Source: Amphritea atlantica (GTDB lineage: Bacteria > Pseudomonadota > Gammaproteobacteria > Pseudomonadales > Balneatricaceae). From it: DNA of 64,000 nucleotides. The notes beneath the pieces were generated by a model. The model made no database searches, was not told the DNA's origin, and saw only the letters and a program-made list of their open reading frames with translations. Positions 47,908-57,132 of this stretch are shown in pieces; the stretch's first letter is position 1; each line of letters begins with the position of its first letter. The position numbers and the translations under genes are program-made. The stretch covers positions 47,727 through 111,726 of the forward strand of contig NZ_FOGB01000015.1 of assembly GCF_900111095.1 (NCBI RefSeq), in the 5' to 3' direction.

Positions 47908-48720
47908 TTATTTCAGTTCGTCATTCAGTGCCGGGCGGATATTCTGCAACAGTGCTTTCAGAATTTTCGGATTGCCAGCGACCAGGTTGCCTGAGCTCAT
48001 GAAATTGTTGTTGCCGGTAAAGTCGGATAGCAGGCCGCCTGCTTCCTGGATCATCAGGATACCCGCTTCCATCTCCCACTGGTTGAGTCCGATCTGGAAA
48101 AAGCCATCCAGTCGTCCCGCTGCTGTGTATGCCAGGTTCAGGGCAGGTGAGCCGCCGCTATAGATGCTGCCGCTTTCCAGGGTGATGTTCTTGAAGATCT
48201 GCTGGAAGCTGTCCAGGTGGGCTTTGTCACTGCTGCGGCCAAAGAAACCGCTGCCGATCAGGGAGTTGTCCAGGAGTTTTCGATTGCTGACCCGCAGACG
48301 TTTACCGTTCAGTTGCGCCCCTCTGCCCCGGCTGGCGGTGAACTCTTCACCGGTAATCGGATTGAGGATAATGGCGTGTTCAAGTTTGCCGCGCTGGTGG
48401 CAGGCGATGCTCAGAGCAAAGACTGGCAGGGCGTTGGAAAAGTTGGAAATGCTGTCGATCGGATTCACTGTCCAGATGACATCACAAACCCGGTCTTCAG
48501 GTTTGTGTGTACCGGTATATTCACAGTTGATCTGATGCTCGGGATACGCCTTATGGATCGCGTTAACGATAGTGCGTTCAGCTTGTTTGCAGGTGTCTTC
48601 GAGAAACTCGATAACACTTGATTGTTCAGATTTGATCAGATCGAGTCGTTCGACTGAACGGGTGATCTGTTCACCTGCGACGCGAGCCCCGCGCAGGGCG
48701 ATATTAACCATCGGTTGCAT
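47908..48720 (-). CDS. suhB: SuhB-like inositol monophosphatase-family protein with degenerate active site
   Basis: 270 residues. End-to-end resemblance to Pseudomonas/E. coli SuhB is clear (MQPMVNIALRGARVAGE, EEFTASRGRGAQLNGKRLRV, QEAGGLLSDFTG), and its place next to trmJ-iscR is the orthologous one. However, metal-site motifs differ. DPLDGTTNF reads NPIDSISNF (86-94), losing the first Asp and the GTT. GEE reads CEY (66-68). The WD of the C-terminal motif reads WE (215-216). The N-terminal VTEVD reads LEDTC. Phosphatase activity is therefore doubtful. SuhB also works with NusA/NusB/NusE in antitermination at rRNA operons, and that role could be what is retained here (inference). Confidence 0.9.
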   Translation of the reverse strand: MQPMVNIALRGARVAGEQITRSVERLDLIKSEQSSVIEFLEDTCKQAERTIVNAIHKAYPEHQINCEYTGTHKPEDRVCDVIWTVNPIDSISNFSNALPVFALSIACHQRGKLEHAIILNPITGEEFTASRGRGAQLNGKRLRVSNRKLLDNSLIGSGFFGRSSDKAHLDSFQQIFKNITLESGSIYSGGSPALNLAYTAAGRLDGFFQIGLNQWEMEAGILMIQEAGGLLSDFTGNNNFMSSGNLVAGNPKILKALLQNIRPALNDELK

Positions 48721-48752
48721 CTGTAAATACCAGTAAGGGAAGCAAAACGCGC

Positions 48753-48758
48753 ATTATA
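48753..48758 (-). promoter_or_regulatory. Putative suhB -10 element
   Basis: TATAAT followed by GCGCG on the minus strand, 33 bp upstream of the suhB ATG. No convincing -35 hexamer at 16-18 bp. Confidence 0.35.
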
Positions 48759-48849
48759 CAAAACAGTTGTCATATAAAGAACAGTCCGGGATTAATAGTT
48801 GTAAAATATCTGATAAAATACGCCCTTTTTTTCAATGGGTGGGTTAAAG

Positions 48850-49584
48850 ATGCTGGAAAATGTCCGAATCGTGCTGGTGAATACCACCCATCCGGGAAAT
48901 ATCGGCGGTGTTGCCCGGGCGATGAAAAATATGGGACTGTCTGATCTTTGCCTGGTGAAGCCGAAACTGTTCCCCCATGCTGATGCAGAAGCGCGGGCAT
49001 CCGGTGCTGGTGATATTCTCACCCAGGCGAGGGTGGTTGAGAGTCTGGAAGATGCCCTGGCTGATTGCCATCTGGTGGTGGGAACCAGCGCCCGGAGTCG
49101 GACGATTCCCTGGCCTTTGGTAAATCCGCGGGAACTGGCGGCGATTGTCGCGCCTCTGCCTGAAGCGACCCGGGTTGCGATTGTCTTTGGGCGGGAAGAC
49201 CGGGGGTTGACAAATGATGAGCTGCAGCGCTGTCATCAGCATGTCCATATTCCGGTAGATGAGCAGTTCAGCTCGCTCAATCTCGCCGCGGCGGTGCAGG
49301 TTATCAGTTATGAGCTGCGCATGGCGAAAGTGTTTGGTGCCGATGATGTTAAGCCGCGCTGGGGCACTGAGTGGGATGTGGAGCTGGCTGAAAACCGCGA
49401 GCTTGAGCTGTTGTTTGGCCATCTTGAGCAGACTCTGACAGAGATTGAGTTTCTCGATCCGCAAAAGCCGCGTAATCTGATGCCAAGATTGCGTCGTCTG
49501 ATATTGCGGGCGGTGCCTGATAAGGTCGAGGTGAATGTGCTCAGAGGAATGTTGACGGCAGTACAAAAACGTAGCCGCCGCTAA
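48850..49584 (+). CDS. trmJ: tRNA (cytidine/uridine-2'-O)-methyltransferase TrmJ
   Basis: About 244 residues from the ATG at 48850 (MLENVRIVLVNTTHPGNIGG), which matches the family start; an ATG at 48835 adds five residues. A SPOUT-class enzyme that 2'-O-methylates position 32 of several tRNAs. Motif 1 is NTTHPGNIGGVARAMKNMGL near 11-30. The knotted SAM-binding region is VFGREDRGLTNDEL near 115-128 and IPVDEQFSSLNLAAAVQV near 137-154. It is divergent from suhB and 135 bp upstream of iscR, the E. coli order. Confidence 0.95.
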   Translation: MLENVRIVLVNTTHPGNIGGVARAMKNMGLSDLCLVKPKLFPHADAEARASGAGDILTQARVVESLEDALADCHLVVGTSARSRTIPWPLVNPRELAAIVAPLPEATRVAIVFGREDRGLTNDELQRCHQHVHIPVDEQFSSLNLAAAVQVISYELRMAKVFGADDVKPRWGTEWDVELAENRELELLFGHLEQTLTEIEFLDPQKPRNLMPRLRRLILRAVPDKVEVNVLRGMLTAVQKRSRR

Positions 49585-49616
49585 GCATCGTGCAGAGGGT
49601 TGTTGTTGATCGGTTT

Positions 49617-49641
49617 ATAGTTGACTATTTTAGTCGGTTTA
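49617..49641 (+). promoter_or_regulatory. IscR type 1 site, upstream copy
   Basis: A 25-bp sequence beginning ATAGTTGACTA and continuing TTTTAGTCGGTTTA fits the E. coli type 1 consensus ATASYYGACTRWWWYAGTCRRSTAT at nearly every position. [2Fe-2S]-IscR bound to such sites represses the isc operon. Confidence 0.8.
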
Positions 49642-49666
49642 ATAGTTGACCAAAATAGTTGGTTAT
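49642..49666 (+). promoter_or_regulatory. IscR type 1 site, downstream copy
   Basis: A second 25-bp site (ATAGTTGACC...AGTTGGTTAT) directly abuts the first and overlaps the -35 of the iscR promoter, which suits repression. Confidence 0.75.
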
Positions 49667-49674
49667 TGCATAAT
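49646..49674 (+). promoter_or_regulatory. iscR promoter
   Basis: -35 TTGACC (49646-49651), 17-bp spacer, -10 CATAAT (49669-49674). Transcription would start about 40 bp upstream of the iscR ATG at 49720. The -35 lies inside the second IscR site. Confidence 0.7.
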
Positions 49675-49719
49675 GCAATCAGCTTCGTTGAACCACGAAG
49701 AATGACGGAGAGATTGGTA

Positions 49720-50205
49720 ATGCGATTAACAACAAAAGGCCGCTATGCGGTGACAGCAATGCTTGATCTGGCAATACATGCCGGAAAGGGACCTGTAAGT
49801 CTGGCAGATATTTCCGAGCGTCAGGGTATCTCCCTGTCCTATCTTGAGCAGTTGTTTGCCAAGCTGCGCCGCAACGAGCTGGTGCGTAGTGTACGCGGTC
49901 CTGGTGGTGGTTACCAGCTTAACCGTGAGCAACAGGATATAGATGTGGCGCAGGTGATTGACGCCGTAAATGAATCAGTTGATGCCACAGGCTGTGGTCA
50001 CACCGGCAGTTGCCATGATGGTAATATCTGCCTGACCCACCATTTGTGGTGTGATCTGAGTAGTCAGATCCATGACTTTTTAAGTCAGATATCACTGGCT
50101 GATCTGATGGCAAGAAATGACGTTCGTAGTGTTGCTGAACGGCAGGAGCGCGGTCATATGGCGTCATTCGAAGATTCACTTATTTCCGCAAAAGTAACAG
50201 CCTGA
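49720..50205 (+). CDS. iscR: Fe-S cluster-sensing regulator IscR
   Basis: 161 residues from the ATG at 49720 ([18 protein letters not shown]), preceded by GGAGA; the longer frame from 49621 runs through the operator. An Rrf2-family winged-helix repressor. The DNA-binding helix is [20 protein letters not shown] (about 27-46). The Fe-S ligands are the three Cys in [23 protein letters not shown] (about 88-110), with His107 the likely fourth ligand. It represses its own operon when clusters are plentiful. Confidence 0.97.
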   Translation: MRLTTKGRYAVTAMLDLAIHAGKGPVSLADISERQGISLSYLEQLFAKLRRNELVRSVRGPGGGYQLNREQQDIDVAQVIDAVNESVDATGCGHTGSCHDGNICLTHHLWCDLSSQIHDFLSQISLADLMARNDVRSVAERQERGHMASFEDSLISAKVTA

Positions 50206-50237
50206 GCCGCGATTCAGGTTTTGGAGAAGTATAGACA

Positions 50238-51452
50238 ATGAAATTACCAATCTACTTTGATTATTCTGCAACTACGCCGGTAGATCCCCGGGTTGCGGAC
50301 AAAATGATTGAGTGTCTCACTATGGACGGTAATTTCGGTAACCCGGCATCCCGTTCACATGTGTACGGCTGGAAAGCCGAAGAGGCTGTTGAAACGGCGC
50401 GTCGCCAGGTTGCTGATCTGCTCAATGCCGATCCCCGGGAGATCGTCTGGACCTCGGGTGCCACCGAGTCTGATAATCTGGCGATAAAAGGTGTTGCACA
50501 CTTCTATCAGAAGAAGGGTAAACACATCATTACCTCCAAAATTGAGCATAAAGCGGTGCTGGATACCTGTCGTCAGTTGGAGCGTGAAGGGTTTGAAGTG
50601 ACCTATCTGGACCCGGATAAAGAGGGCATTATTCAGCCGCAAGCAGTAGCTGATGCGCTGCGTGAAGACACTATTCTGGTTTCACTGATGCATGTCAATA
50701 ATGAGATCGGTGTGATCAACGATATCGCGGCAATCGGTGAAATTACCCGTGCCAATGGTTTACTGCTGCATGTCGATGCGGCGCAGAGTGCCGGTAAAGT
50801 CGATATTGATGTCGAGAAGATGAAGGTTGATCTGATCTCTCTGTCTGCCCACAAGATGTATGGGCCAAAAGGGATGGGCGCGCTCTATGTTCGCCGTAAA
50901 CCGCGGGTTCGTCTTGAGGCGCAGATGCATGGTGGTGGCCATGAGCGGGGCATGCGTTCGGGTACCCTGGCGACTCATCAGATCGTAGGTATGGGTGAAG
51001 CGGCGGCCATTGCCAAAGCTGAGATGCACCAGGAGAAAGAGCGGATAACCGCGTTGCGCAAGCGTTTCTGGGAGGGGCTGTCCGATATGGAGGAGATCTA
51101 CCTGAACGGTTCTGAGAATCAGCGCTATATTGGCAATATGAATGTCAGTTTCAACTATGTTGAGGGTGAATCTTTGCTGATGTCGCTGAAAGATCTTGCG
51201 GTCTCTTCCGGGTCCGCTTGTACCTCTGCCAGTCTTGAGCCCTCTTATGTGCTGCGAGCTCTGGGGTTGAACGATGAGATGGCGCATAGCTCTATTCGCT
51301 TCTCGATCGGTCGTTTTACCACTGAAGAGGATATTGATCAGGCTGTCGAAGAGATTCGCACAGCGGTAGGTAAGCTCCGTGAACTTTCTCCTCTGTGGGA
51401 TATGTATAAAGACGGTGTGGATTTAACCAAAGTTGAATGGGTTCACCATTAA
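50238..51452 (+). CDS. iscS: Cysteine desulfurase IscS
   Basis: 404 residues. A PLP enzyme that takes sulfur from cysteine for Fe-S clusters, tRNA thiolation and cofactors. The PLP lysine is in [12 protein letters not shown] near 206, and the active-site Cys is in [19 protein letters not shown] near 328. The N-terminal [15 protein letters not shown] is typical. It lies 32 bp after iscR, in the order iscR-iscS-iscU-iscA-hscB-hscA-fdx-iscX. Confidence 0.98.
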   Translation: MKLPIYFDYSATTPVDPRVADKMIECLTMDGNFGNPASRSHVYGWKAEEAVETARRQVADLLNADPREIVWTSGATESDNLAIKGVAHFYQKKGKHIITSKIEHKAVLDTCRQLEREGFEVTYLDPDKEGIIQPQAVADALREDTILVSLMHVNNEIGVINDIAAIGEITRANGLLLHVDAAQSAGKVDIDVEKMKVDLISLSAHKMYGPKGMGALYVRRKPRVRLEAQMHGGGHERGMRSGTLATHQIVGMGEAAAIAKAEMHQEKERITALRKRFWEGLSDMEEIYLNGSENQRYIGNMNVSFNYVEGESLLMSLKDLAVSSGSACTSASLEPSYVLRALGLNDEMAHSSIRFSIGRFTTEEDIDQAVEEIRTAVGKLRELSPLWDMYKDGVDLTKVEWVHH

Positions 51453-51487
51453 TCTTTATCAGGTGAATACTGCTTTAGGAGGTCGTT

Positions 51488-51877
51488 ATGGCTTATAGTG
51501 AACAGGTTATCGATCATTACGAAAATCCTCGTAATGTCGGCAAAATGAATGATCAGGATGATAATATCGGTACAGGTATGGTGGGTGCACCGGCTTGTGG
51601 TGACGTTATGCGTCTGCAGATCAAGGTCAGTGATGACGGTATTATTGAAGATGCCAAGTTTAAGACCTATGGTTGTGGTTCTGCTATCGCTTCCAGCTCT
51701 CTGGTGACCGAATGGGTAAAGGGGATGACTCTGGATCAGGCTCAGGAACTGAAAAATACTAAGATTGCAGAAGAGCTGGCGCTTCCGCCGGTAAAAATCC
51801 ACTGCTCAGTTTTGGCCGAAGATGCCATTAAAGCAGCGGTTGCCGACTACAAAGAGAAACAGGCGAAAAAGCAATAA
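51488..51877 (+). CDS. iscU: Fe-S cluster scaffold IscU
   Basis: 129 residues. Clusters are built on Cys37 (APACGDVM), Cys63 (YGCGSAIASS) and Cys106 (KIHCSVLAEDAI), with Asp39 nearby. The LPPVK motif recognised by the chaperone HscA is present just before Cys106. AGGAGG precedes the ATG. Confidence 0.98.
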   Translation: MAYSEQVIDHYENPRNVGKMNDQDDNIGTGMVGAPACGDVMRLQIKVSDDGIIEDAKFKTYGCGSAIASSSLVTEWVKGMTLDQAQELKNTKIAEELALPPVKIHCSVLAEDAIKAAVADYKEKQAKKQ

Positions 51878-51910
51878 CAGAGCTAAGGGCTCAATGGAGA
51901 AATCGGATTC

Positions 51911-52234
51911 ATGGCAATTACAATGACACCGGCAGCGTCTGATCATGTCAGCAAATACCTCAAAACCCGGGGGCACGGGTTTGGCATCCGTCTGGGCGTG
52001 CGGACATCGGGCTGCTCTGGTATGGCCTATGTGCTGGAGTTTGTTGATGATATTCAGGATGAAGATAAGGTGTTTGAGTCTGACGGTGTAAATGTTGTCA
52101 TTGATCCGAAAAGTCTTCTCTATCTTGATGGTACTGAGCTGGACTTTGTTAAAGAGGGGTTGAATGAGGGGTTTAAATTTAATAACCCTAACGTCAAAAA
52201 CGAATGCGGTTGCGGCGAAAGCTTTAATATCTGA
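51911..52234 (+). CDS. iscA: A-type Fe-S carrier IscA
   Basis: 107 residues. The three conserved cysteines of A-type carriers are Cys35 ([10 protein letters not shown]), Cys99 and Cys101 (ECGCGESF). It accepts clusters or iron for delivery to targets. It follows iscU by 33 bp. Confidence 0.97.
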   Translation: MAITMTPAASDHVSKYLKTRGHGFGIRLGVRTSGCSGMAYVLEFVDDIQDEDKVFESDGVNVVIDPKSLLYLDGTELDFVKEGLNEGFKFNNPNVKNECGCGESFNI

Positions 52235-52328
52235 GCCTTCCCTCTTTACGCCACTGTTATCTGAGCGCTTGTTTATTAAAGCGCTTTGATAATGTATAAC
52301 ACTTCTTTTTTTTTCACCTGCTGGTTAG

Positions 52329-52871
52329 ATGATGGATATTACCCAGAACTATTTCGAATTCTTAGCTCTGCCGGTGACGTATCAACTGGACCTGCAGGCG
52401 CTGTCTGAACGCAGCCGGGAGTTGCAGAAAACCCTGCACCCGGATCGCTTTTCACACTTGTCAGACCGGGAGCGCAGGCTCTCGGTACAATATACAGCCT
52501 ATCTGAATGAGGCTGTATCGACGCTGAAAAATCCTCTTTCCCGTGCGCAGTATCTGTTAAAGCTGGAAGGATTTGATACCTTCTCTGAAAGCCAGCGGCA
52601 GCTTGATCCGATGTTTCTGATGCAGCAGATGGAGCTGCGCGAATCGCTGGCAGAGATTTCGGCTACATCAGATCCTGCAGCTGAGCTGGATGCCCTGAGG
52701 GCAACGGTTGAACAGGAGCAGGCGTCTTTGCGTGAGCAGTTTGATAAATATTATCAACAATCGACACCATCATCTTTTGAGGCTGCTGCGGTCTGTGTCA
52801 GAAAGATGCAGTTTTTTGATAAGCTGGGCCGAGAAATTGAGGCTCTGGAAGATCAACTATTCGACGAATAA
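52329..52871 (+). CDS. hscB: Fe-S co-chaperone HscB
   Basis: 180 residues; the start may be the first or second of two adjacent ATGs at 52329. The N-terminal J-domain (about 5-75) contains the HPD motif (TLHPDRFSHLSDRE), which stimulates HscA ATPase. The C-terminal three-helix domain (about 95-180) binds IscU. Confidence 0.96.
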   Translation: MMDITQNYFEFLALPVTYQLDLQALSERSRELQKTLHPDRFSHLSDRERRLSVQYTAYLNEAVSTLKNPLSRAQYLLKLEGFDTFSESQRQLDPMFLMQQMELRESLAEISATSDPAAELDALRATVEQEQASLREQFDKYYQQSTPSSFEAAAVCVRKMQFFDKLGREIEALEDQLFDE

Positions 52872-52880
52872 GCAAATACT

Positions 52881-54755
52881 ATGGCGTTATTGCAGATTGC
52901 AGAACCGGGACAAAGTCCTGAGCCCCACAAGCGGAAGCTTGCGGTTGGCATCGATTTAGGAACAACCAACTCGCTGGTTGCCGCTGTGCGCAGTGGTGAA
53001 TCAACCACGCTGCCGGATGAGGGCGGGAGTCACCTGCTCCCCTCCGTTGTGCGGTATACCGAGCAGGGTGTGGTGGTTGGTCAGGCTGCCCTGTCGAAAG
53101 CATCGGTAGACCCGTTTAACACCATTGTATCGGTTAAACGCCTGATGGGGCGCGGTGTTGATGATCTTAAAGGTCTGGAAGGTGAGGCGGTGTATCGCTT
53201 CACTGAGCACGAGGGTGGAATGCCCTATCTGCAGACAGTCGCCGGGGATAAGAGCCCGGTTGAGGTGTCTGCTGAAATTCTGAGAACACTTAAGGCGCGG
53301 GCGAGGGCTTCACTGGAAGGTGAGCTTGAAGGCGCGGTTATTACCGTTCCGGCGTATTTTGATGATGCCCAGCGGCAAGCCACTAAAGATGCGGCGCAGC
53401 TGGCGGGTATCAAGGTTCTGCGGTTGCTGAATGAGCCTACGGCGGCTGCGGTGGCCTATGGTCTGGATAAAGCTGCCGAAGGTGTGATCGCGGTCTATGA
53501 TCTGGGTGGCGGAACCTTCGATATCTCTATCCTGCGTCTCAATAAAGGCGTATTCGAGGTGCTTGCCACCGGTGGTGATAGTGCGCTGGGCGGTGATGAT
53601 TTTGACCTGGCGCTGGCAGGATGGTTTCTGGAGCAGCTTGGCGGTAAAGAGGTGGTTGCCGGTGAATCCCGTTATCTCACTGAAAAAGCCCGCTGGGTGA
53701 AAGAGAAGCTGACCGATAATCCGGCGGTGACTGTGGATCTGGATCATGCGGGTCAGAAGATCTCGCTGGACGTTTCGCGGACGTTGTTTGATGACCTGGT
53801 TGAGCCTCTGGTGAGTAAAACAATTCGTGCCTGCCGTCGTACGCTGAAAGATGCAGGTGTCGCTATTGGTGAGGTGCAGGATGTGGTCATGGTCGGCGGC
53901 AGCACCCGGGTGCCGGCTGTGCGTAGCCGGGTCGAAAGCTTCTTCGAGCGTGCACCGCGGATCGATATCGATCCCGACCGGGTTGTGGCCGTAGGTGCGG
54001 CGATCCAGGCTGATGTGTTGGCGGGTAACAAGCCGGACAGTGAGATGCTGCTGCTGGATGTTCTGCCGCTCTCGCTGGGACTTGAAACGATGGGCGGGCT
54101 GGCAGAAAAGGTGATTCACCGTAATACCTCGATACCGGTTGCCCGGGCGCAGGAGTTTACCACCTATCAGGATGGTCAGACGGCGATGATGATTCATGTG
54201 GTTCAGGGTGAGCGGGAGCTGGTTGATGATTGCCGCTCGCTGGCTCAGTTCGTGCTGCGGGGGATTCCTCCTATGGCGGCAGGGGCCGCTAAAATCAGAG
54301 TGGCCTTTCAGGTTGATGCGGATGGTTTGCTGGGGGTTTCAGCGAAAGAGTTATCCACCGGTGTTGAAAGTGAGATCCAGGTAAAACCCTCATACGGTCT
54401 GGATGATAATGAGATAGCAGAGATGCTGAAGGCATCCTATAGCTTTGCCGAAGATGATATGGCGCTGCGCAATCTGCGTGAACAGCAGGTCGAAGCGGAT
54501 CGTCTGTTAGTGTCGCTGGAACAGGCGATGCTGACTGATGGTGAGCAGTTACTGACTCCTGAGGAGGAAGAGCATCTGCGTGAGCAGATGGCGATTCTGC
54601 AGGCGCTGCGTAACGGCTCTGATGCTTCAGCGATTGAGCAGGGTGTGAGTGTGTTATCTCAGGCCAGTGATTTTTTTGCTGCACGCCGGATGGATCAAAG
54701 TATTAAAAATGCTCTCAAAGGGCATAGTATTCAAGAGATTGAGGGAGAGTCCTGA
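52881..54755 (+). CDS. hscA: Fe-S chaperone HscA (Hsp70 family)
   Basis: 624 residues. The nucleotide-binding domain starts at [14 protein letters not shown] near 24-37 and includes [14 protein letters not shown] near 205 and [14 protein letters not shown] near 340. The substrate domain (about 395-515) binds the LPPVK motif of IscU, and a helical lid follows. It transfers clusters from IscU to acceptors. Its last base overlaps the fdx start, as TGATG. Confidence 0.98.
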   Translation: MALLQIAEPGQSPEPHKRKLAVGIDLGTTNSLVAAVRSGESTTLPDEGGSHLLPSVVRYTEQGVVVGQAALSKASVDPFNTIVSVKRLMGRGVDDLKGLEGEAVYRFTEHEGGMPYLQTVAGDKSPVEVSAEILRTLKARARASLEGELEGAVITVPAYFDDAQRQATKDAAQLAGIKVLRLLNEPTAAAVAYGLDKAAEGVIAVYDLGGGTFDISILRLNKGVFEVLATGGDSALGGDDFDLALAGWFLEQLGGKEVVAGESRYLTEKARWVKEKLTDNPAVTVDLDHAGQKISLDVSRTLFDDLVEPLVSKTIRACRRTLKDAGVAIGEVQDVVMVGGSTRVPAVRSRVESFFERAPRIDIDPDRVVAVGAAIQADVLAGNKPDSEMLLLDVLPLSLGLETMGGLAEKVIHRNTSIPVARAQEFTTYQDGQTAMMIHVVQGERELVDDCRSLAQFVLRGIPPMAAGAAKIRVAFQVDADGLLGVSAKELSTGVESEIQVKPSYGLDDNEIAEMLKASYSFAEDDMALRNLREQQVEADRLLVSLEQAMLTDGEQLLTPEEEEHLREQMAILQALRNGSDASAIEQGVSVLSQASDFFAARRMDQSIKNALKGHSIQEIEGES

Positions 54756-55093
54756 TGCCGCAAATTATTTTTCTGCCCCACGATGAACTCTGTCCGGATG
54801 GCAGAGTCATTGACGCTGAGGCGGGGGAGACTGTCTGCGATGCTGCTCTGCGGGAGGGGATTGAGATTGAGCATGCATGTGAAAAATCCTGTGCCTGCAC
54901 AACCTGTCATGTCATTGTCCGGGAAGGTTTTGATTCCTTGAATGAGTCCGATGAACTTGAAGACGACATGCTGGATAAGGCCTGGGGACTGGAGCCCGAA
55001 TCCCGTTTAAGCTGTCAGGCGGTGGTGGGCGATGATGATCTGGTGGTGGAGATTCCAAAATATACCATTAATCAGGTGTCTGAGCGTCATTGA
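54755..55093 (+). CDS. fdx: Adrenodoxin-type [2Fe-2S] ferredoxin
   Basis: 112 residues. Cluster ligands Cys42, Cys48 and Cys51 lie in ACEKSCACTTCHVIV and the fourth is the Cys in SRLSCQAVV near 87. It provides electrons for cluster assembly on IscU. It overlaps hscA by one base. Confidence 0.97.
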   Translation: MPQIIFLPHDELCPDGRVIDAEAGETVCDAALREGIEIEHACEKSCACTTCHVIVREGFDSLNESDELEDDMLDKAWGLEPESRLSCQAVVGDDDLVVEIPKYTINQVSERH

Positions 55094-55130
55094 GAACTGA
55101 GTTTAAGGGCTGAGTTCGGGTTGAGCGGAG

Positions 55131-55331
55131 GTGGTTATGAAGTGGGTAGATGTTTACGATATTGCGATAGAGCTGGATGAAAAGTATCCGGACACGGATC
55201 CTCTGACAGTCAGTTTTCCTGATCTGTATGAATGGGTGATGGCCCTGGATAGCTTCGATGATGATCCTGACCGTTGTGGCGAAAAAGTCCTGGAAGGGAT
55301 TCAGATGGCCTGGATCGAAGAGCGTCAGTAG
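55131..55331 (+). CDS. iscX: Fe-S assembly modulator IscX
   Basis: 66 residues, very acidic. It matches IscX/YfhJ (MKWVDVYDIAIELDEKYPD...PDLYEWVMALDSFDDDP). It binds IscS and iron and tunes the assembly rate. GGAGG lies before the ATG. It is the last gene of the isc operon, followed by a terminator. Confidence 0.96.
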   Translation: MVMKWVDVYDIAIELDEKYPDTDPLTVSFPDLYEWVMALDSFDDDPDRCGEKVLEGIQMAWIEERQ

Positions 55332-55340
55332 ATGATATGG

Positions 55341-55366
55341 AAAAAGCCCGCACTTGCGGGCTTTTT
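55341..55366 (+). terminator. isc operon terminator
   Basis: The stem AAAAAGCCCGCA / TGCGGGCTTTTT, 10 bp after the iscX stop, ends in a T-run; classic intrinsic terminator. Confidence 0.92.
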
Positions 55367-55404
55367 CATGGCTGGAGACGCTGTTCACTCCGGATCGCAT
55401 AGCG

Positions 55405-55410
55405 TATAAT
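55405..55410 (+). promoter_or_regulatory. Putative ndk -10 element
   Basis: A consensus TATAAT lies 87 bp upstream of ndk, after the isc terminator. The -35 region (TGTTCA at 17 bp) is weak. Confidence 0.4.
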
Positions 55411-55496
55411 TGCGCGTTTCATTTTTCTGGCGAGTCTGCGACTTTAGTCTGCCGGCTTCAATTTGCCCTGAACTTTATACAGAGGATTAATAGCAC

Positions 55497-55904
55497 ATGG
55501 CTATCGAACGTACTTTTTCTATCATCAAGCCTGATGCAGTTGCAAAAAACGTTATCGGTAAAATCGTTTCCCGTTTTGAGTCTAACGGTCTGAAAATCGT
55601 TGAGATGCAGCTGAAACAGCTGTCCCGTGAAGAAGCTGAAGGTTTCTATGCTGAGCACAAAGAGCGTCCTTTCTTTGGTGATCTGGTTGAATTCATGACT
55701 TCCGGCCCTGTAGTTGTTCAGGTACTTGAAGGTGAAAACGCTATCGCTCTGAACCGTGAGCTGATGGGCGCAACTAATCCACAGGAAGCTGCTGAAGGCA
55801 CTATCCGTCGCGATTTCGCTCAGTCTATCGATGCGAATGCGGTACATGGTTCCGATTCTCCCGCGTCTGCAGAACGCGAGATTGCTTACTTCTTCGGTAA
55901 GTAA
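55497..55904 (+). CDS. ndk: Nucleoside diphosphate kinase
   Basis: 135 residues. It balances nucleoside triphosphates by phosphate transfer through a phospho-histidine, here the His in NAVHGSDSP near 116. The N-terminal [12 protein letters not shown] is typical. The chain ends at AYFFGK, about eight residues shorter than E. coli Ndk, which is common in the family. A hairpin follows the stop. Confidence 0.97.
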
Positions 55905-55910
55905 TCCCTG

Positions 55911-55932
55911 CGGGCCGCTGACCGGCGGCCCG
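55911..55932 (+). terminator. GC-rich hairpin after ndk
   Basis: CGGGCCGC / GCGGCCCG forms a perfect 8-bp stem right after the ndk stop. The following TCATTT is only a weak U-tract, so it may act as a partial terminator before rlmN. Confidence 0.45.
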
Positions 55933-55957
55933 TCATTTCATGAAAGTTGAGACCGCT

Positions 55958-57091
55958 ATGACTGAATCCACCCAAAAAATTAACCTGCTCGGGTTCTCTC
56001 CCAAAAAACTGGAAGAGTTCTTTGTGAGTATTGGCGAGAAACCGTTTCGCTCAACTCAGGTGCTGAAATGGATTCATCAGTTTGGTGCCAGCAGCTTTGA
56101 TGAAATGACCAATATCAGCAAGGCACTGCGACAGAAGCTGAGTGAGGTTTCTGAAATTCGTGAGCCTGAAGTGCTGGTGCAGAATATTTCCAAAGATGGC
56201 ACCCGTAAATGGGTGATTCAGCTGGATGGCGGTTCCGCTGTTGAGGCGGTATTGATCCCGGAAAATGGCCGTGCCACCCTGTGTATCTCATCTCAGATCG
56301 GTTGTTCGCTGGATTGTAGTTTTTGCTCAACCGGTAAGCAGGGGTTTAACCGTAATCTCAGTGCAGCAGAGGTTATCGGTCAGGTGCGTGTGGCCATCCG
56401 TTCATTTGGTCCGTTTGATCCTAACGGCGACCGCCGGGTAACCAATGTGGTGCTGATGGGAATGGGTGAACCGCTGATGAACTTCGATAATGTGGTCGAT
56501 GCGATTCAGCTGATGATGGATGATAATGCTTACGGTCTCTCCAAGCGCCGTGTTACCTTGAGCACTGCCGGTGTGGTACCGCAGATCGATAAGCTGAGTG
56601 AGGTCACCGATGTCTCTCTGGCTATTTCGTTGCATGCCCCTACCGATGAATTGCGTGATCAGTTAGTGCCGATCAATAAGCGTTATCCGATCGCCGAACT
56701 GGTTGATGCCTGCAATCGGTATATGGCAAGTTTAAAGGATAAACGGGTGATTACGGTTGAATACACCCTGATTGCCGGTGTAAATGACCACCCAAGTCAA
56801 GCAAAACAACTGGTTAAGTTGTTAAAACGTTTACCCTGCAAGTTAAACCTAATACCATTTAACCCATTTCCGAACTCAGATTATCGGCGACCCTCTGAAG
56901 ATGCTATTCAGGCGTTTAAGATGATCATGGTTAAAGCGGGTATTGTTACCACGGTGCGGCGAACCCGGGGGGATGATGTGGATGCAGCCTGTGGGCAACT
57001 GGTTGGGCAGGTGATGGACCGTACCCGACGCAGCGAAAAATATATCCCTCTGAAAGATGCCAGCGGAGTGCAGCAGGAACCGCCCCGTTAA
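55958..57091 (+). CDS. rlmN: 23S rRNA A2503 / tRNA A37 C2-methyltransferase RlmN
   Basis: About 377 residues from the ATG at 55958 ([20 protein letters not shown]), which matches relatives; an ATG at 55940 adds six residues. A radical-SAM enzyme with the cluster motif CSLDCSFC near 115-122. It adds a methyl group to C2 of A2503 in 23S rRNA and A37 in some tRNAs. The C-terminal catalytic Cys is in [12 protein letters not shown] near 345. It lies between ndk and pilF, as in Pseudomonas. Confidence 0.96.
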
Positions 57092-57132
57092 TTGATACAA
57101 TGTGATACTAATCTCACCAGGAGTGAATACGA

